Of a stretch of DNA of 64,000 nucleotides, positions 26,526 through 34,674 are shown in pieces (position 1 is the stretch's first letter; each line of letters starts with the position of its first letter). This DNA comes from CAWCKS01 sp963763485 (GTDB taxonomy: Bacteria > Pseudomonadota > Alphaproteobacteria > Rhizobiales > Xanthobacteraceae). The position numbers and the translations under genes were made by a program. The stretch lies in NCBI GenBank assembly GCA_963763485.1, contig CAVXOW010000008.1:124001-188000 (forward strand), written 5' to 3'. Below the pieces are notes generated by a model. It had not been told where the DNA came from. It ran no database searches and saw only the letters and a list, made by a program, of their open reading frames with translations.

Positions 26526-28289
26526 ATGGCATCGACGGTCCGCATCCTGATCTTCGCCCTGGCGATGGCCGTATTCCCGCTGATCCCGGGCCTGCCGCGG
26601 TTCTGGATCGTGCTCGCCGACAACGTCGGGCTGGCAGCGCTTGTCGCGATGGGGCTCGTGCTGCTCACCGGAGTCGGCGGGCTGACGTCGTTCGGCCAGG
26701 CGGCGTTCTGCGGCTTCGGCGCCTACACGACGGCACTGCTGACCACCTCCTACGGGCTATCGCCCTGGCTGACACTGCCGCTGTCGCTCATCATCAGCGG
26801 CGGCTTCGCGGTGCTGCTCGGGCTGATCACCGTCAGGCTCTCCGGCCACTACCTGCCGCTCGGCACCATCGCCTGGGGGCTCAGCCTCTACTACGTCTTC
26901 GGCAAGATCGCGCTGCTCGGCCGCAATGACGGCATCTCCTCGATCCCGCCGCTCGCGATCGGCAGTTTCCAGCTGCTCGACATCGGCCGCATCTACTACG
27001 CGATCTGGGTCGCAGTGTTCGTCGCCGCAATCCTGACGCTCAACCTGCTGGACTCGCGCACCGGGCGCGCGATCCGCGCGCTGCGGCGCGGCCATGTCGC
27101 TGCCGAAGCGTTCGGCGTTTCGACCGCACGCGCAAAACTGTTCGTCTTCATCTATGCGGCGGTGCTCGCCGGCCTGTCCGGCTGGCTCTACGCCCACTTT
27201 CAGCGCGCGGTAAATCCGACGCCGTTCGGGATCGATGCCGGCATCGAGTATCTGTTCATCGCGGTGGTCGGCGGCGCCGGTCACGTCTGGGGCGCGGTGC
27301 TGGGCGCGGCGATCGTCACAGTCCTGAAATACGTGCTGCAGGACACGCTGCCGGCGCTGTTCCAGACCCATCTGCAGCTCGAGACCATCGTGTTCGGCAT
27401 GCTGCTGGTGCTGTTGCTGCAGGTCGCGCCATCGGGCGTATGGCCGCGGCTGGCGGCGCTTGTGCCGACGAAGCGCCGGGCGCGCGATGGCGCCGGCGGT
27501 GGGCTGCCACGGCGCGACAAGCGCGGCGACGTGCGCACGCTGCTTGCGGTGCGTAACGTGACCAAGCGCTTCGGCGGTCTCGTCGCCGTCAATGACGTCA
27601 GCTTCGATGTCATGGCGGGACAAATTCTGGCGCTGATCGGCCCGAACGGCGCGGGAAAAAGTACGACCTTCAACATGATCTCGGGCGTGCTGAAGGCGAC
27701 ATCAGGCACCATCACGTTCGACGGCAAGCGCATCGACGACTTGACGCCGCAGGCGATCGCGCGGCTCGGCGTCGCGCGCACGTTCCAGCACGTGAAGCTC
27801 GTGCCCGACATGAGCGTCGAGGAGAACGTCGCCCTTGGCGCGTATCTGCGCGGCCATTCGGGCGCGCTCGCCAGCATGCTTCGTCTCGATCGCGCCGATG
27901 AGGCCGCGCTGCTCACGGAGGCGCGGAGACAGCTCGCACGGGTCGGTCTGTTGGACTCGGCGCACCTGCCTGCGGCCAGCCTGCCGCTCGGACAACAGCG
28001 CCTGGTCGAGATCGCGCGCGCGCTCGCCAACGATCCGATCCTGCTGCTGCTCGACGAGCCGGCGGCGGGCCTGCGCCATCGCGAGAAGACCGAGCTTGCC
28101 GAGCTGCTGCGCAAGCTGCGCGACGAAGGCGTCACCGTGGTGCTGGTCGAGCACGACATGGGTTTCGTCATGGATATCGCCGAGCGCATCGTCGTGCTCG
28201 ACTTCGGCACCAAAATCGCCGAGGGCACGGCGGATCAGGTGCGGACCAATCCGGCCGTGATCGCGGCCTATCTCGGGGTTGCCGCATGA
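26526..28289 (+). CDS. fused Liv-type permease-ATPase (LivM-LivG)
   Basis: A single 587-residue frame joins a LivM-class permease (about residues 1-310; LLTGVGGLTSFGQAAFCGFGAYTTALL, GRAIRALRRGHVAAEAFGVSTARAK, VVGGAGHVWGAVLGAAIVTVLK) through a basic, Gly/Arg-rich linker (PTKRRARDGAGGGLPRRDKRGD) to a LivG-class ATPase (Walker A IGPNGAGKSTTFN near 371, signature LPLGQQRLVEIARAL near 486, Walker B LLLLDEPAAGLRH near 504, VEHDMGFVMD). In the first transporter of this window the two are separate genes. I see no sign of an indel at the junction. Such fusions are known in Bradyrhizobium-group aromatic-acid transporters. A GTG at 26523 is an alternative start. Confidence 0.9.
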   Translation: MASTVRILIFALAMAVFPLIPGLPRFWIVLADNVGLAALVAMGLVLLTGVGGLTSFGQAAFCGFGAYTTALLTTSYGLSPWLTLPLSLIISGGFAVLLGLITVRLSGHYLPLGTIAWGLSLYYVFGKIALLGRNDGISSIPPLAIGSFQLLDIGRIYYAIWVAVFVAAILTLNLLDSRTGRAIRALRRGHVAAEAFGVSTARAKLFVFIYAAVLAGLSGWLYAHFQRAVNPTPFGIDAGIEYLFIAVVGGAGHVWGAVLGAAIVTVLKYVLQDTLPALFQTHLQLETIVFGMLLVLLLQVAPSGVWPRLAALVPTKRRARDGAGGGLPRRDKRGDVRTLLAVRNVTKRFGGLVAVNDVSFDVMAGQILALIGPNGAGKSTTFNMISGVLKATSGTITFDGKRIDDLTPQAIARLGVARTFQHVKLVPDMSVEENVALGAYLRGHSGALASMLRLDRADEAALLTEARRQLARVGLLDSAHLPAASLPLGQQRLVEIARALANDPILLLLDEPAAGLRHREKTELAELLRKLRDEGVTVVLVEHDMGFVMDIAERIVVLDFGTKIAEGTADQVRTNPAVIAAYLGVAA

Positions 28290-29005
28290 GCGCGCGCCTG
28301 CTCGATATCAGCGATGCCGCGATCGCTTACGGCAAGGTCGAGGCGGTGCGCTCGGCGTCGCTGCATGTCGAGCAGGGAGAGATCGTCGCCATCATCGGCG
28401 CCAACGGTGCCGGCAAGACCACGTTGCTGAACGCGATCATCGGCATCCTCCCAGCGAACGGTCGCTTTCGCGTGGCCGACCAGAATATCGCGGCGCTCGA
28501 AATCGAGGATCGCGTCGCGCTCGGACTGACGCTGGTGCCGGAGCGGCGCGAGCTGTTCGGTGCGATGCCGGTCGAGGACAATTTGCTGCTCGGCGCATTC
28601 CGCCTCGGCCAAAAGGCCGCCGGCGCGAACATCGAGCGCGTCTACACGCTGTTTCCGCGCCTGAAGGAGCGGCGGCAGCAACTCGCGGCGACGCTGTCGG
28701 GCGGCGAGCAGCAGATGCTCGCGATCGGCCGCGCGTTGATGGGCGCGCCAAAACTGTTGATGCTGGACGAGCCGAGCCTCGGGCTCGCGCCGTTGATCGT
28801 CGCTGATATCTTCAAGATCATCGGCGAACTGAAGCAATCCGGCGTGTCGATCCTCTTGGTCGAGCAAAATGCGCGGGCGGCGCTGAAGATCGCCGACCGC
28901 GCTTACGTGATGGAGCTCGGCAGCTTCGTGCTCGATGGCGAGGCCAGCGCGATTGCGGCTGATCCCCGCGTGATCGCGAGCTATCTCGGCTTGCCGGCCC
29001 ACTGA
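28286..29005 (+). CDS. second Liv-type ABC ATPase (LivF class)
   Basis: A 239-residue ATPase with Walker A IIGANGAGKTTLLNAI, signature LSGGEQQMLAIGRALMG, Walker B LLMLDEPSLGLAPL and VEQNARAALKIADRAYV. It overlaps the fusion gene by ATGA. It completes the membrane part of the second uptake system, whose binding protein is encoded convergently downstream. Confidence 0.93.
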   Translation: MSARLLDISDAAIAYGKVEAVRSASLHVEQGEIVAIIGANGAGKTTLLNAIIGILPANGRFRVADQNIAALEIEDRVALGLTLVPERRELFGAMPVEDNLLLGAFRLGQKAAGANIERVYTLFPRLKERRQQLAATLSGGEQQMLAIGRALMGAPKLLMLDEPSLGLAPLIVADIFKIIGELKQSGVSILLVEQNARAALKIADRAYVMELGSFVLDGEASAIAADPRVIASYLGLPAH

Positions 29006-29016
29006 CCACCGGCGCC

Positions 29017-29097
29017 GCGCAACGCGTTGTTTTCAAACGCGTTCGCGGGCTTTTTGGTGGGGTTTTCGCACTAGCAGTTGAGGTATCTAAATACCTC
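29017..29097. terminator. convergent-gene gap with two palindromes, likely bidirectional terminator
   Basis: AACGCGTT repeated as AACGCGTTgttttcAAACGCGTT followed by CGGGCTTTTT favours termination of the plus-strand operon. GAGGTAT-CTAA-ATACCTC (29080-29097, perfect 7-bp arms) lies just past the stop of the minus-strand binding-protein gene. Confidence 0.55.
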
Positions 29098-29101
29098 TAT
29101 G

Positions 29102-30259
29102 CTACTTGATCACCTCGAACTTGCCGTCTTTCACGGTGAGCAGGATGCGGGCGCGGTCGTCGACGCCGTAGCGGTCCTTCTCGGTGAAGTTATAGACGCC
29201 CTGGCTCGCGGCCAGATCCTTTTCGCTCAGCAGCGCCTGGCGGATCGCCTCGCGAAATTCCTTGGTGCCGGGCTTCGCCGTCTTCAACGCCACCGGCACG
29301 ATGCGCTTCAGGATCTCGAAGGCATCGTAGGGGTGTGCGGCAAACTGGCTGCGGCTCTGCGGGCCATATTTGCCTTCGTAGGCCTTGACCAGCGCGAGGC
29401 CGGGCTTCTTGGTGAGTGCGCTGTCGTCCTGCCCTTCCGGCGCAATCGCCGGACCTGACGCCATGATGACGCCTTCAGCCGATTTGCCGGCGATACGGAT
29501 GAAGTCGTAACTCACCGCGCCGTGGGTCTGGTAGATCGGACCGGCGTAGCCGCGCTCGCGCAAGCCGAGCTGCGGCAGCGCGGCGGCGGTCCCCGAGCCG
29601 GACACCAGCACCGCGTCGGGCTTGGCCGAGACCAGTTTCAACACCTGGCCCACCACCGACGTGTCGGCCCTGGCATAGCGTTCGTCGACGACGAGCTCGA
29701 GGCCCATGGGCGCTGCCTGGTTCTTGAATTCGCCGAGCCAGAGGTCGCCCCAGGAATCCGAAAAGCCGATCATGCCGACCGTCTTCACGCCGTTCTTCTT
29801 CATGTGTTCGAACAGCGCCTTGGCCATCAGCGGCACCGGCTGCGGCATCACCACCGTCCACTTGGCGCGCTCCGGCGTGATCGGGGTCGGCGCCAGTGCG
29901 AAGTGCGGGATGCCAGCTTCGGCCGCAACCGTCGCGACACCGATCGAGGCCGGCGTGTTCGACGAGCCCATGATGATGTCGACCGCCAATTCGTTGACAA
30001 AGCGGCGCGCGTTGGTGGTCGCCGTCGTGGGATCGCCGGCGTCATCGAGCACGATGGTCTTGATCTTGGCGCCGCCGATCTCGGTCGGCACGAATTCGAG
30101 CGCGTTGCGCTCGGGCACGCCGAGCGCGGCACTCGGGCCGCTGGTCGAAATCGTGATGCCGATGGTGATGTCGGGAGATTCCGCCGCCGATGCTAATGGC
30201 GTTGCGGCGAAGCCGAATGCCGCAAGACCCACCGCGGCCACCCAAAATTTCCTTGTCAT
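29102..30259 (-). CDS. Liv-type substrate-binding protein of the second transporter
   Basis: A 385-residue periplasmic binding protein. The ATG at 30259 has a near-perfect AAGGAGGAG site; the ATG seven codons earlier does not. The signal peptide MTRKFWVAAVGLAAFGFAATPLASAAE precedes ITIGITISTSGPSAALGVPERNALE, the family opening. Later blocks are MGSSNTPASIGVATVAAEAGIPHFAL, KTVGMIGFSDSWGDLW and YQTHGAVSYDFIRIAGKSAEGV. It is not closely related to the six tandem proteins. It faces its transporter operon tail to tail and has a putative operator 88 bases upstream matching the one at the operon's other end. An aromatic-acid ligand is a reasonable guess only. Confidence 0.92.
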   Translation of the reverse strand: MTRKFWVAAVGLAAFGFAATPLASAAESPDITIGITISTSGPSAALGVPERNALEFVPTEIGGAKIKTIVLDDAGDPTTATTNARRFVNELAVDIIMGSSNTPASIGVATVAAEAGIPHFALAPTPITPERAKWTVVMPQPVPLMAKALFEHMKKNGVKTVGMIGFSDSWGDLWLGEFKNQAAPMGLELVVDERYARADTSVVGQVLKLVSAKPDAVLVSGSGTAAALPQLGLRERGYAGPIYQTHGAVSYDFIRIAGKSAEGVIMASGPAIAPEGQDDSALTKKPGLALVKAYEGKYGPQSRSQFAAHPYDAFEILKRIVPVALKTAKPGTKEFREAIRQALLSEKDLAASQGVYNFTEKDRYGVDDRARILLTVKDGKFEVIK

Positions 30260-30346
30260 CGCTCCTCCTTGAATACCCATTGTTCTGATTGGCCGGACGT
30301 TAGCGGCCGGTTCGCCGACGGCGCAATGGCCGCCGATCTTCTGAAT

Positions 30347-30363
30347 AGTTACGTTCTATAACT
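30347..30363. promoter_or_regulatory. candidate MarR operator, site 2
   Basis: AGTTACGTTCTATAACT has perfect 5-bp arms AGTTA/TAACT and lies 88 bases upstream of the binding-protein start. Read on the minus strand (AGTTATAGAACGTAACT) it matches site 1 at 25353-25369. Confidence 0.5.
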
Positions 30364-30467
30364 AACCCGCCGGTGTCAATGGCGGCCAACTCGACAAGCC
30401 CAATCCGCGCGGCGCCGTGCGAGGCGTCGCGCCCGCGCAAGAGGCGGAAAAGATAGCCGAGGGTCGC

Positions 30468-30761
30468 TTAGGCCAACGAGCCGACGATCTTGTCGAACTG
30501 TGCTTCGCTCATGATCGGGACCGTGGTGGTACGCAGATTACCGGCAGCGGCGAGCGACAGCACATATCGCGCCAGCGTCTCCTCGTCCTTGGCCTCGACA
30601 TGGATGATGAGGTCGTAGACCCCCATCGCGAGATACGACGTCTTGATCTCGACGCCGACGGCCTTGGCTTTCTCGCGAGCCGCGGCGCGGCGCTTGGGCG
30701 CTTCCTTGATGGTGCGAACGCCCTGTTCGGTGAAGTTGCAGAGAAGCATGTACATCGGCAT
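30468..30761 (-). CDS. GYD domain-containing protein
   Basis: A 97-residue protein with the GYD-family pattern: MLLCNFTEQGVRTIKEAPKR opening, AVGVEIKTSYLAMGVYDLIIHVEAKDEETLARYVLSLAAAGNLRTTT core. The namesake glycine-tyrosine-aspartate appears as GVYD. A GAGGAGG site precedes the ATG. Members are small ferredoxin-fold dimers of unclear role. It lies between the second transporter's binding protein and a divergent amidase gene. Confidence 0.85.
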   Translation of the reverse strand: MPMYMLLCNFTEQGVRTIKEAPKRRAAAREKAKAVGVEIKTSYLAMGVYDLIIHVEAKDEETLARYVLSLAAAGNLRTTTVPIMSEAQFDKIVGSLA

Positions 30762-30938
30762 GACAGCCTCCTCGTGCTGAGTAACAGCCCGTCCAGCGGG
30801 CTGGACTCTGCCACAGATCGAGCCCCGCGCCGAGCCGCTTTCGCGCGAGATGCCCGGCGACGATGTGTCAAGTTCGCGAAAAAAGGTATGATTGCGGGCG
30901 CCAACCGAACGCTGTCACGATAGTTGGGCGAGGTGACC

Positions 30939-32310
30939 ATGACCGATGCAAGCGCGAAGAACGATGCAGCGCCAGGGCTGCGGCCGTACCTGCCGGCGAC
31001 CTCAGGCTTTGCCAAGGGAGAAGGCTCGCCGCGCGATTTCCTCGAGCGGGCGATTGCCACGCTGGAAGCGTGGGAACCCAAAATTGGAGCGTTTGTTGCG
31101 CTCAATCTCGCAGCCGCGCGGGCCGACGCCGATCGCGCCACCGCGCGCTGGCGTTCGGGAAAACCGCTGTCGCCGATCGACGGCATGCCGGTCGGCATCA
31201 AGGACATCATCGAGACAAACGACATGCCGACCGGCAACGGCTCGCCGCTGTTCGACGGCTACCGCGGCGAACGCGATGGCGCGAGTGTCGCAGCGCTGCG
31301 CGAGGCGGGCGCGGTGATCGTCGGCAAGACCGTGACCACCGAGTTCGCGTCCACCCAGCCGCGCGGCACCCGCAACCCGCATGACGTGACGCGCACGCCG
31401 GGCGGTTCGAGCAGCGGCTCGGCGGCGGCCGTTGCCGTCGGCGCCATCTGCGGCCGGCATCGGCACGCAGGTGCTGGGCTCGATCGTCCGGCCGTCGAGT
31501 TTCTGCGGCTGCTTCGGTTTCAAGCCGACGGTCGGCGCGCTCAATCGCGGCGGCAGCTATGATGGGCTGTCGCAGAGCGTGCACGGGCCGATCGCTGCCA
31601 GCCTGCCCGAGGCCTGGATTGTCGCCTACGAGATCGCGCAGCGCGCCGGCGGCGACCCCGGCTTTCCCGGGCTGTACGGGCCGGCGACGCCGCCGGCGGC
31701 GGTCGCGGCCGACGAAGCTCGCGTTGCTCGAAACCGACGGCTGGGCGGTCGCAACGCCGGGCGCGAAACAGGCGCTCGCCGGCGCGATCGAAAAGCTGCG
31801 CGCAGTGCCGGAATCGCGATCGCGACACGGCACGACGATGCGAGAATAGCCGCGACCGAAGCCGCGATCACGGCCGCCCGCGAGCTCTCAACGCGGATCA
31901 ACGCCTGGGAATGGCGCTGGCCAATCAACACCTATCGCGCCCGCGATGCCACGAAGCTCAGCAAGTCGACGCTTGAGCGCGGCGCGCAGGCCGAGGCGAT
32001 GACGCTCGACGACTATCGGTTCGACATCGCCGATCGCGATCGGCGGCGCGCGATCCATTCGGCATTGGCCGGAGAATTCGACGCCTGCGTTACGCTGTCG
32101 GCGACGGGTGCCGCTCCGGTCGGTCTCGACTCGACCGGCAACCCGGTGTTTGCCGCGCCGGGCTCGATGCTCGGCATCCCTGCGATCTCGCTGCCGGTGC
32201 TCGACGATGGCGGCCTGCCGCTCGGCCTGCAGCTGATGGGCTTTGCCCACCGCGATGCGAGGCTGTTTGCGACGGCTGCTGCGGTGCTGGAGATGCTTGA
32301 GCGCGTGTGA
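30939..32310 (+). pseudogene. amidase, interrupted by about three frame shifts
   Basis: An amidase-signature hydrolase whose frame changes near 31450, 31712 and 31806 while the protein stays recognisable across each break. The start at 30939 (MTDASAKND) follows GAGG. The first part has GMPVGIKDIIET (catalytic Lys) and TRTPGGSSSGSAAAVAVG (cis-Ser). After the first shift comes AGIGTQVLGSIVRPSSFCGCFGFKPTVGALN (nucleophile Ser region). A short third-frame piece KLALLETDGWAVATPGAKQALAGAIEK follows, then the first downstream frame resumes to FAAPGSMLGIPAISLPVLDDGGLPLGLQLMG and the stop. All catalytic motifs survive, so either recent decay or base-call errors; the 31712 break needs just one C restored in a GGCC run. 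Function if intact: amide hydrolysis, substrate unknown. Confidence 0.8.
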
Positions 32311-32331
32311 GGCGGCGAATGCCAATTTTGG

Positions 32332-32363
32332 CCGCTCGACCCCGCGAACGCGGGGACGAGCGG
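32332..32363. repeat. palindrome of the GTCCCCGCG family / terminator-like
   Basis: 15-base arms CCGCTCGACCCCGCG and CGCGGGGACGAGCGG pair with one mismatch around AA, between the convergent amidase and DUF3237 genes. Confidence 0.7.
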
Positions 32364-32386
32364 ATGAACAATCCAGATTCCGCGCC

Positions 32387-32872
32387 TCACAGCACCTTGT
32401 AGACGTCGATGACCACCTGCGCCTGATGGCGCTGGGCCGAGGCCACGAACAGCGTCTGCATCATCCAGCGATATTTTTCGGTTCCGGTCTCGAATTTCGG
32501 CACGGTGCGAAAATAGATCAGGCTGGGATCGACGGCCTCGCCGCGGGTCAGGCGCTCGAGCGCCTCGCGCGGGCCGGTGCGGATGCCGGTGTTCTCGATG
32601 TAGAGCAGCGCGCCATCGTCCAGTTCGACCACATAGCGCGCAATGAGATCGATCAAGCCATTGGGGCGGATGATCTGAAAGTCGGCGCCGCCAGGCAGAA
32701 TCTTGCCGCGCATGTTGGGGCCGCGCAGCTCGCCACCCGTGATCGCGATCTGCCGGCGCACCCCAAGGCCGGTCTCGCCAACCGAGACGGGAGTGGCGAC
32801 GTCAACGGACAGGCGAAAGACGAATTCGGTCTCGAGCGTTGGCTTGGCGTCGGCAATCGTTGCTCTGGTCAT
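32387..32872 (-). CDS. DUF3237 family protein
   Basis: A 161-residue protein starting at 32872 with a GGGGAGAG site. The core RQIAITGGELRGPNMRGKILPGGADFQIIRPNGLIDLIARYVVELDDGALLYIENTGIRTGP matches the DUF3237 pattern (GRVEGPxLRGxVLPGGADW). C-terminal FRTVPKFETGTEKYRWMMQTLFVASAQRHQAQVVIDVYKVL also fits. It has no signal peptide. Biochemical function is unknown; it is a beta-barrel-like family often found near catabolic genes. It is convergent with the amidase. Confidence 0.85.
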   Translation of the reverse strand: MTRATIADAKPTLETEFVFRLSVDVATPVSVGETGLGVRRQIAITGGELRGPNMRGKILPGGADFQIIRPNGLIDLIARYVVELDDGALLYIENTGIRTGPREALERLTRGEAVDPSLIYFRTVPKFETGTEKYRWMMQTLFVASAQRHQAQVVIDVYKVL

Positions 32873-33261
32873 GTCTCTCCCCGGCAAATCGGCCCGTTAT
32901 TGTGATTTGGCGAGAAGAGGCTGGCAAGTACTGCCCGCGACTCAGAATTTATTGCTTCGTACTCATCGACCAGCCAACGCCGCGAGGGCACCCGCGCCAA
33001 ATCGTCGACGCACGGGAGCGTTCGTTGAGTTCGTCGGTGGCCGGCTTAGTCCGCTCCCGAAGGAATTGCAGACTTAGTTCAAATTGGTATTGAGGTCCGA
33101 GTTTGACCGAAGCGGACATTTACGCTCGTAACGTGAAGGCACTTGCATCTCGACCGATCGCACCCTGGCTGCCCGCCTTTTGACCCATCGCAATAGGAGG
33201 TAGTCGGCCATTTGGCATCGTGTGCGCGTTCGGCGATCATGCCCGCGGAGAGTGTCTCGCC
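32873..33261. other. 389-base gap, no gene recognised
   Basis: No frame here has family-like content or a convincing ribosome site. The composition becomes visibly less GC-rich from about 32890 onward (for example TTATTGTGATTTGG and AATTTATTGCTTCG), which continues into the next genes. It may be the left edge of an acquired segment; I see no integrase, tRNA or direct repeat to prove it. Confidence 0.5.
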
Positions 33262-33672
33262 ATGCTCGAATACAATGTTGTCGCAAAACGCTCAGACTCC
33301 CACGGAAGTACGGCCCGATCCAAACAGGCCGAACTTGTGCTCGACACTGACGTGAATGGCAGGGCGGACGCCTTCAATCCTGCGGAACTGTTTCTGGCGG
33401 CGGTCGCCGCCTGCATGATCAAAGGAATCGAACGGGTCGCGCCGATGCTCCACTTCAAGTTCAGCGGCGTCGAGGTCCGCCTTCATGGCGTTCGTCAAGA
33501 TAGCCCGCCTTTCATGTCTTCCGTGACCTATGACCTTATCGTCGACACGGATGAAGACGATCGGCGCCTCGATCTCCTGCATCAGAATGTTCGTAAGTAT
33601 GGAACGATCTCGAACACGGTAGCCGCAGCAACGAAGCTTGAGGGCAAGATTGTGCGGGCCGGAACTGTTTGA
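33262..33672 (+). CDS. OsmC family protein lacking the second redox cysteine
   Basis: A 136-residue OsmC/Ohr-fold protein. Start at 33262 (MLEYNVVAKRSDSHGS) after GGAGAG. The helix segment NPAELFLAAVAACMIKGIERVA carries the first conserved Cys. The position of the second, usually C-P-I-S-N-T, reads GTISNTVAAATKLEG, so Cys is replaced by Gly. Without the pair, peroxidase activity of the Ohr type is unlikely; many OsmC-like proteins of this kind have no known function. It is 24 bases upstream of a cation exporter on the same strand, probably co-transcribed. Confidence 0.85.
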   Translation: MLEYNVVAKRSDSHGSTARSKQAELVLDTDVNGRADAFNPAELFLAAVAACMIKGIERVAPMLHFKFSGVEVRLHGVRQDSPPFMSSVTYDLIVDTDEDDRRLDLLHQNVRKYGTISNTVAAATKLEGKIVRAGTV

Positions 33673-33696
33673 ACGCGAACCGTTCGAGATGATTCG

Positions 33697-34599
33697 ATGG
33701 CGGATCACCATGACGACAAGCAAAGCCTGAACGTTGGACCCGCTTTCCTGTGGGCCGCGGTTCTGAACACGGCTTATGTCGTGGTCGAAGCTTTATTTGG
33801 CTTTTGGGTCGGATCACTAGCTTTGCTGGCTGACGCGGCGCACAACGTCACGGACGTATTCGGCCTTTTGATCGCGTGGGGAGCATTTGTTGTCGCGCGA
33901 CGCCGACCGACAGAGTGGCACACCTACGGCCTCGGTCGTGCAACGATCCTGGCTGCTCTCGCCAATGGAATTGCCTTACTGATTGGAGTAGGCGCGCTTG
34001 TTCGCGAAGCGACTGAGCGCATTGCTGCTCCTGAGCCAGTCGCAGCAACAACTGTTCTTTGGGTCGCAGCAATCGGAATTGCGGTTAAATCGGGGACCGC
34101 GCTCCTGTTCGTGAAAGAACGCTCCCACGATATCAATATCGGAGGCGCATTCCTGCACATGGCAGCGGACGCAGCGGTTTCGGCAGGCGTTGTCGTATCC
34201 GCAATCGTGATTTTCCTCACCGGCTGGACGGTTGCCGATCCGGTCGTCGCGATTCTCGTAAGTGCCGCGATTGGTTGGTCGGCTTTCGGGCTCTCCAAAT
34301 CGGCGCTCCACTTGAGCCTCGATGGAACTCCGGAAGGCATCAATTTGTCGGCGATCGGGGCGTCGCTGCGCGCACTTCCCGGCGTCACCGACTTACACGA
34401 TCTTCACATCTGGGCGCTCAGCACGACATCTAATGCGCTGACGGTTCATCTGGTGATGCCTGATGGATGTCCGAGCGATGCCTTTCTCGAACAGACTGCA
34501 CACGATCTAGAAACACGGTTCCGCGTCGCTCACGTAACGCTCCAAGTGGAGCGAGGAACGGAGGAGAAATGTCAGTTGGCAGATCCTGCTCGACCGTAA
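33697..34599 (+). CDS. cation diffusion facilitator (CzcD-like exporter)
   Basis: A 300-residue CDF transporter with six hydrophobic segments. Metal-site motifs are SLALLADAAHNVTDVFGLL in the second segment (HxxxD) and GGAFLHMAADAAVSAGVVV in the fifth (HxxxD). A His-rich N-terminus MADHHDDK precedes the first segment. The C-terminal cytoplasmic domain has LPGVTDLHDLHIWALSTTSNALTVHLV, typical of the Zn/Co/Cd exporters. It likely exports divalent metal in exchange for protons. It stands in a segment with arsenic-related genes. Confidence 0.92.
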   Translation: MADHHDDKQSLNVGPAFLWAAVLNTAYVVVEALFGFWVGSLALLADAAHNVTDVFGLLIAWGAFVVARRRPTEWHTYGLGRATILAALANGIALLIGVGALVREATERIAAPEPVAATTVLWVAAIGIAVKSGTALLFVKERSHDINIGGAFLHMAADAAVSAGVVVSAIVIFLTGWTVADPVVAILVSAAIGWSAFGLSKSALHLSLDGTPEGINLSAIGASLRALPGVTDLHDLHIWALSTTSNALTVHLVMPDGCPSDAFLEQTAHDLETRFRVAHVTLQVERGTEEKCQLADPARP

Positions 34600-34674
34600 A
34601 TTGATGCAGATCAGCGCCCACTGCGCTGACATTTGATTACTGTGCTGCAGCAGCAAAGTCCGAGGAGATCGACT

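Noticed and set aside
29080..29097. GAGGTAT-CTAA-ATACCTC considered as a regulatory operator
   Set aside because: It lies past the 3' end of the binding-protein gene between convergent genes, so a terminator or RNA-end role is more likely.
32873..33261. Search for an attachment site, integrase or tRNA at the left edge of the metal-related segment
   Set aside because: I found no tRNA, direct repeat pair or recombinase gene, so the horizontal transfer idea rests on composition and gene content only.
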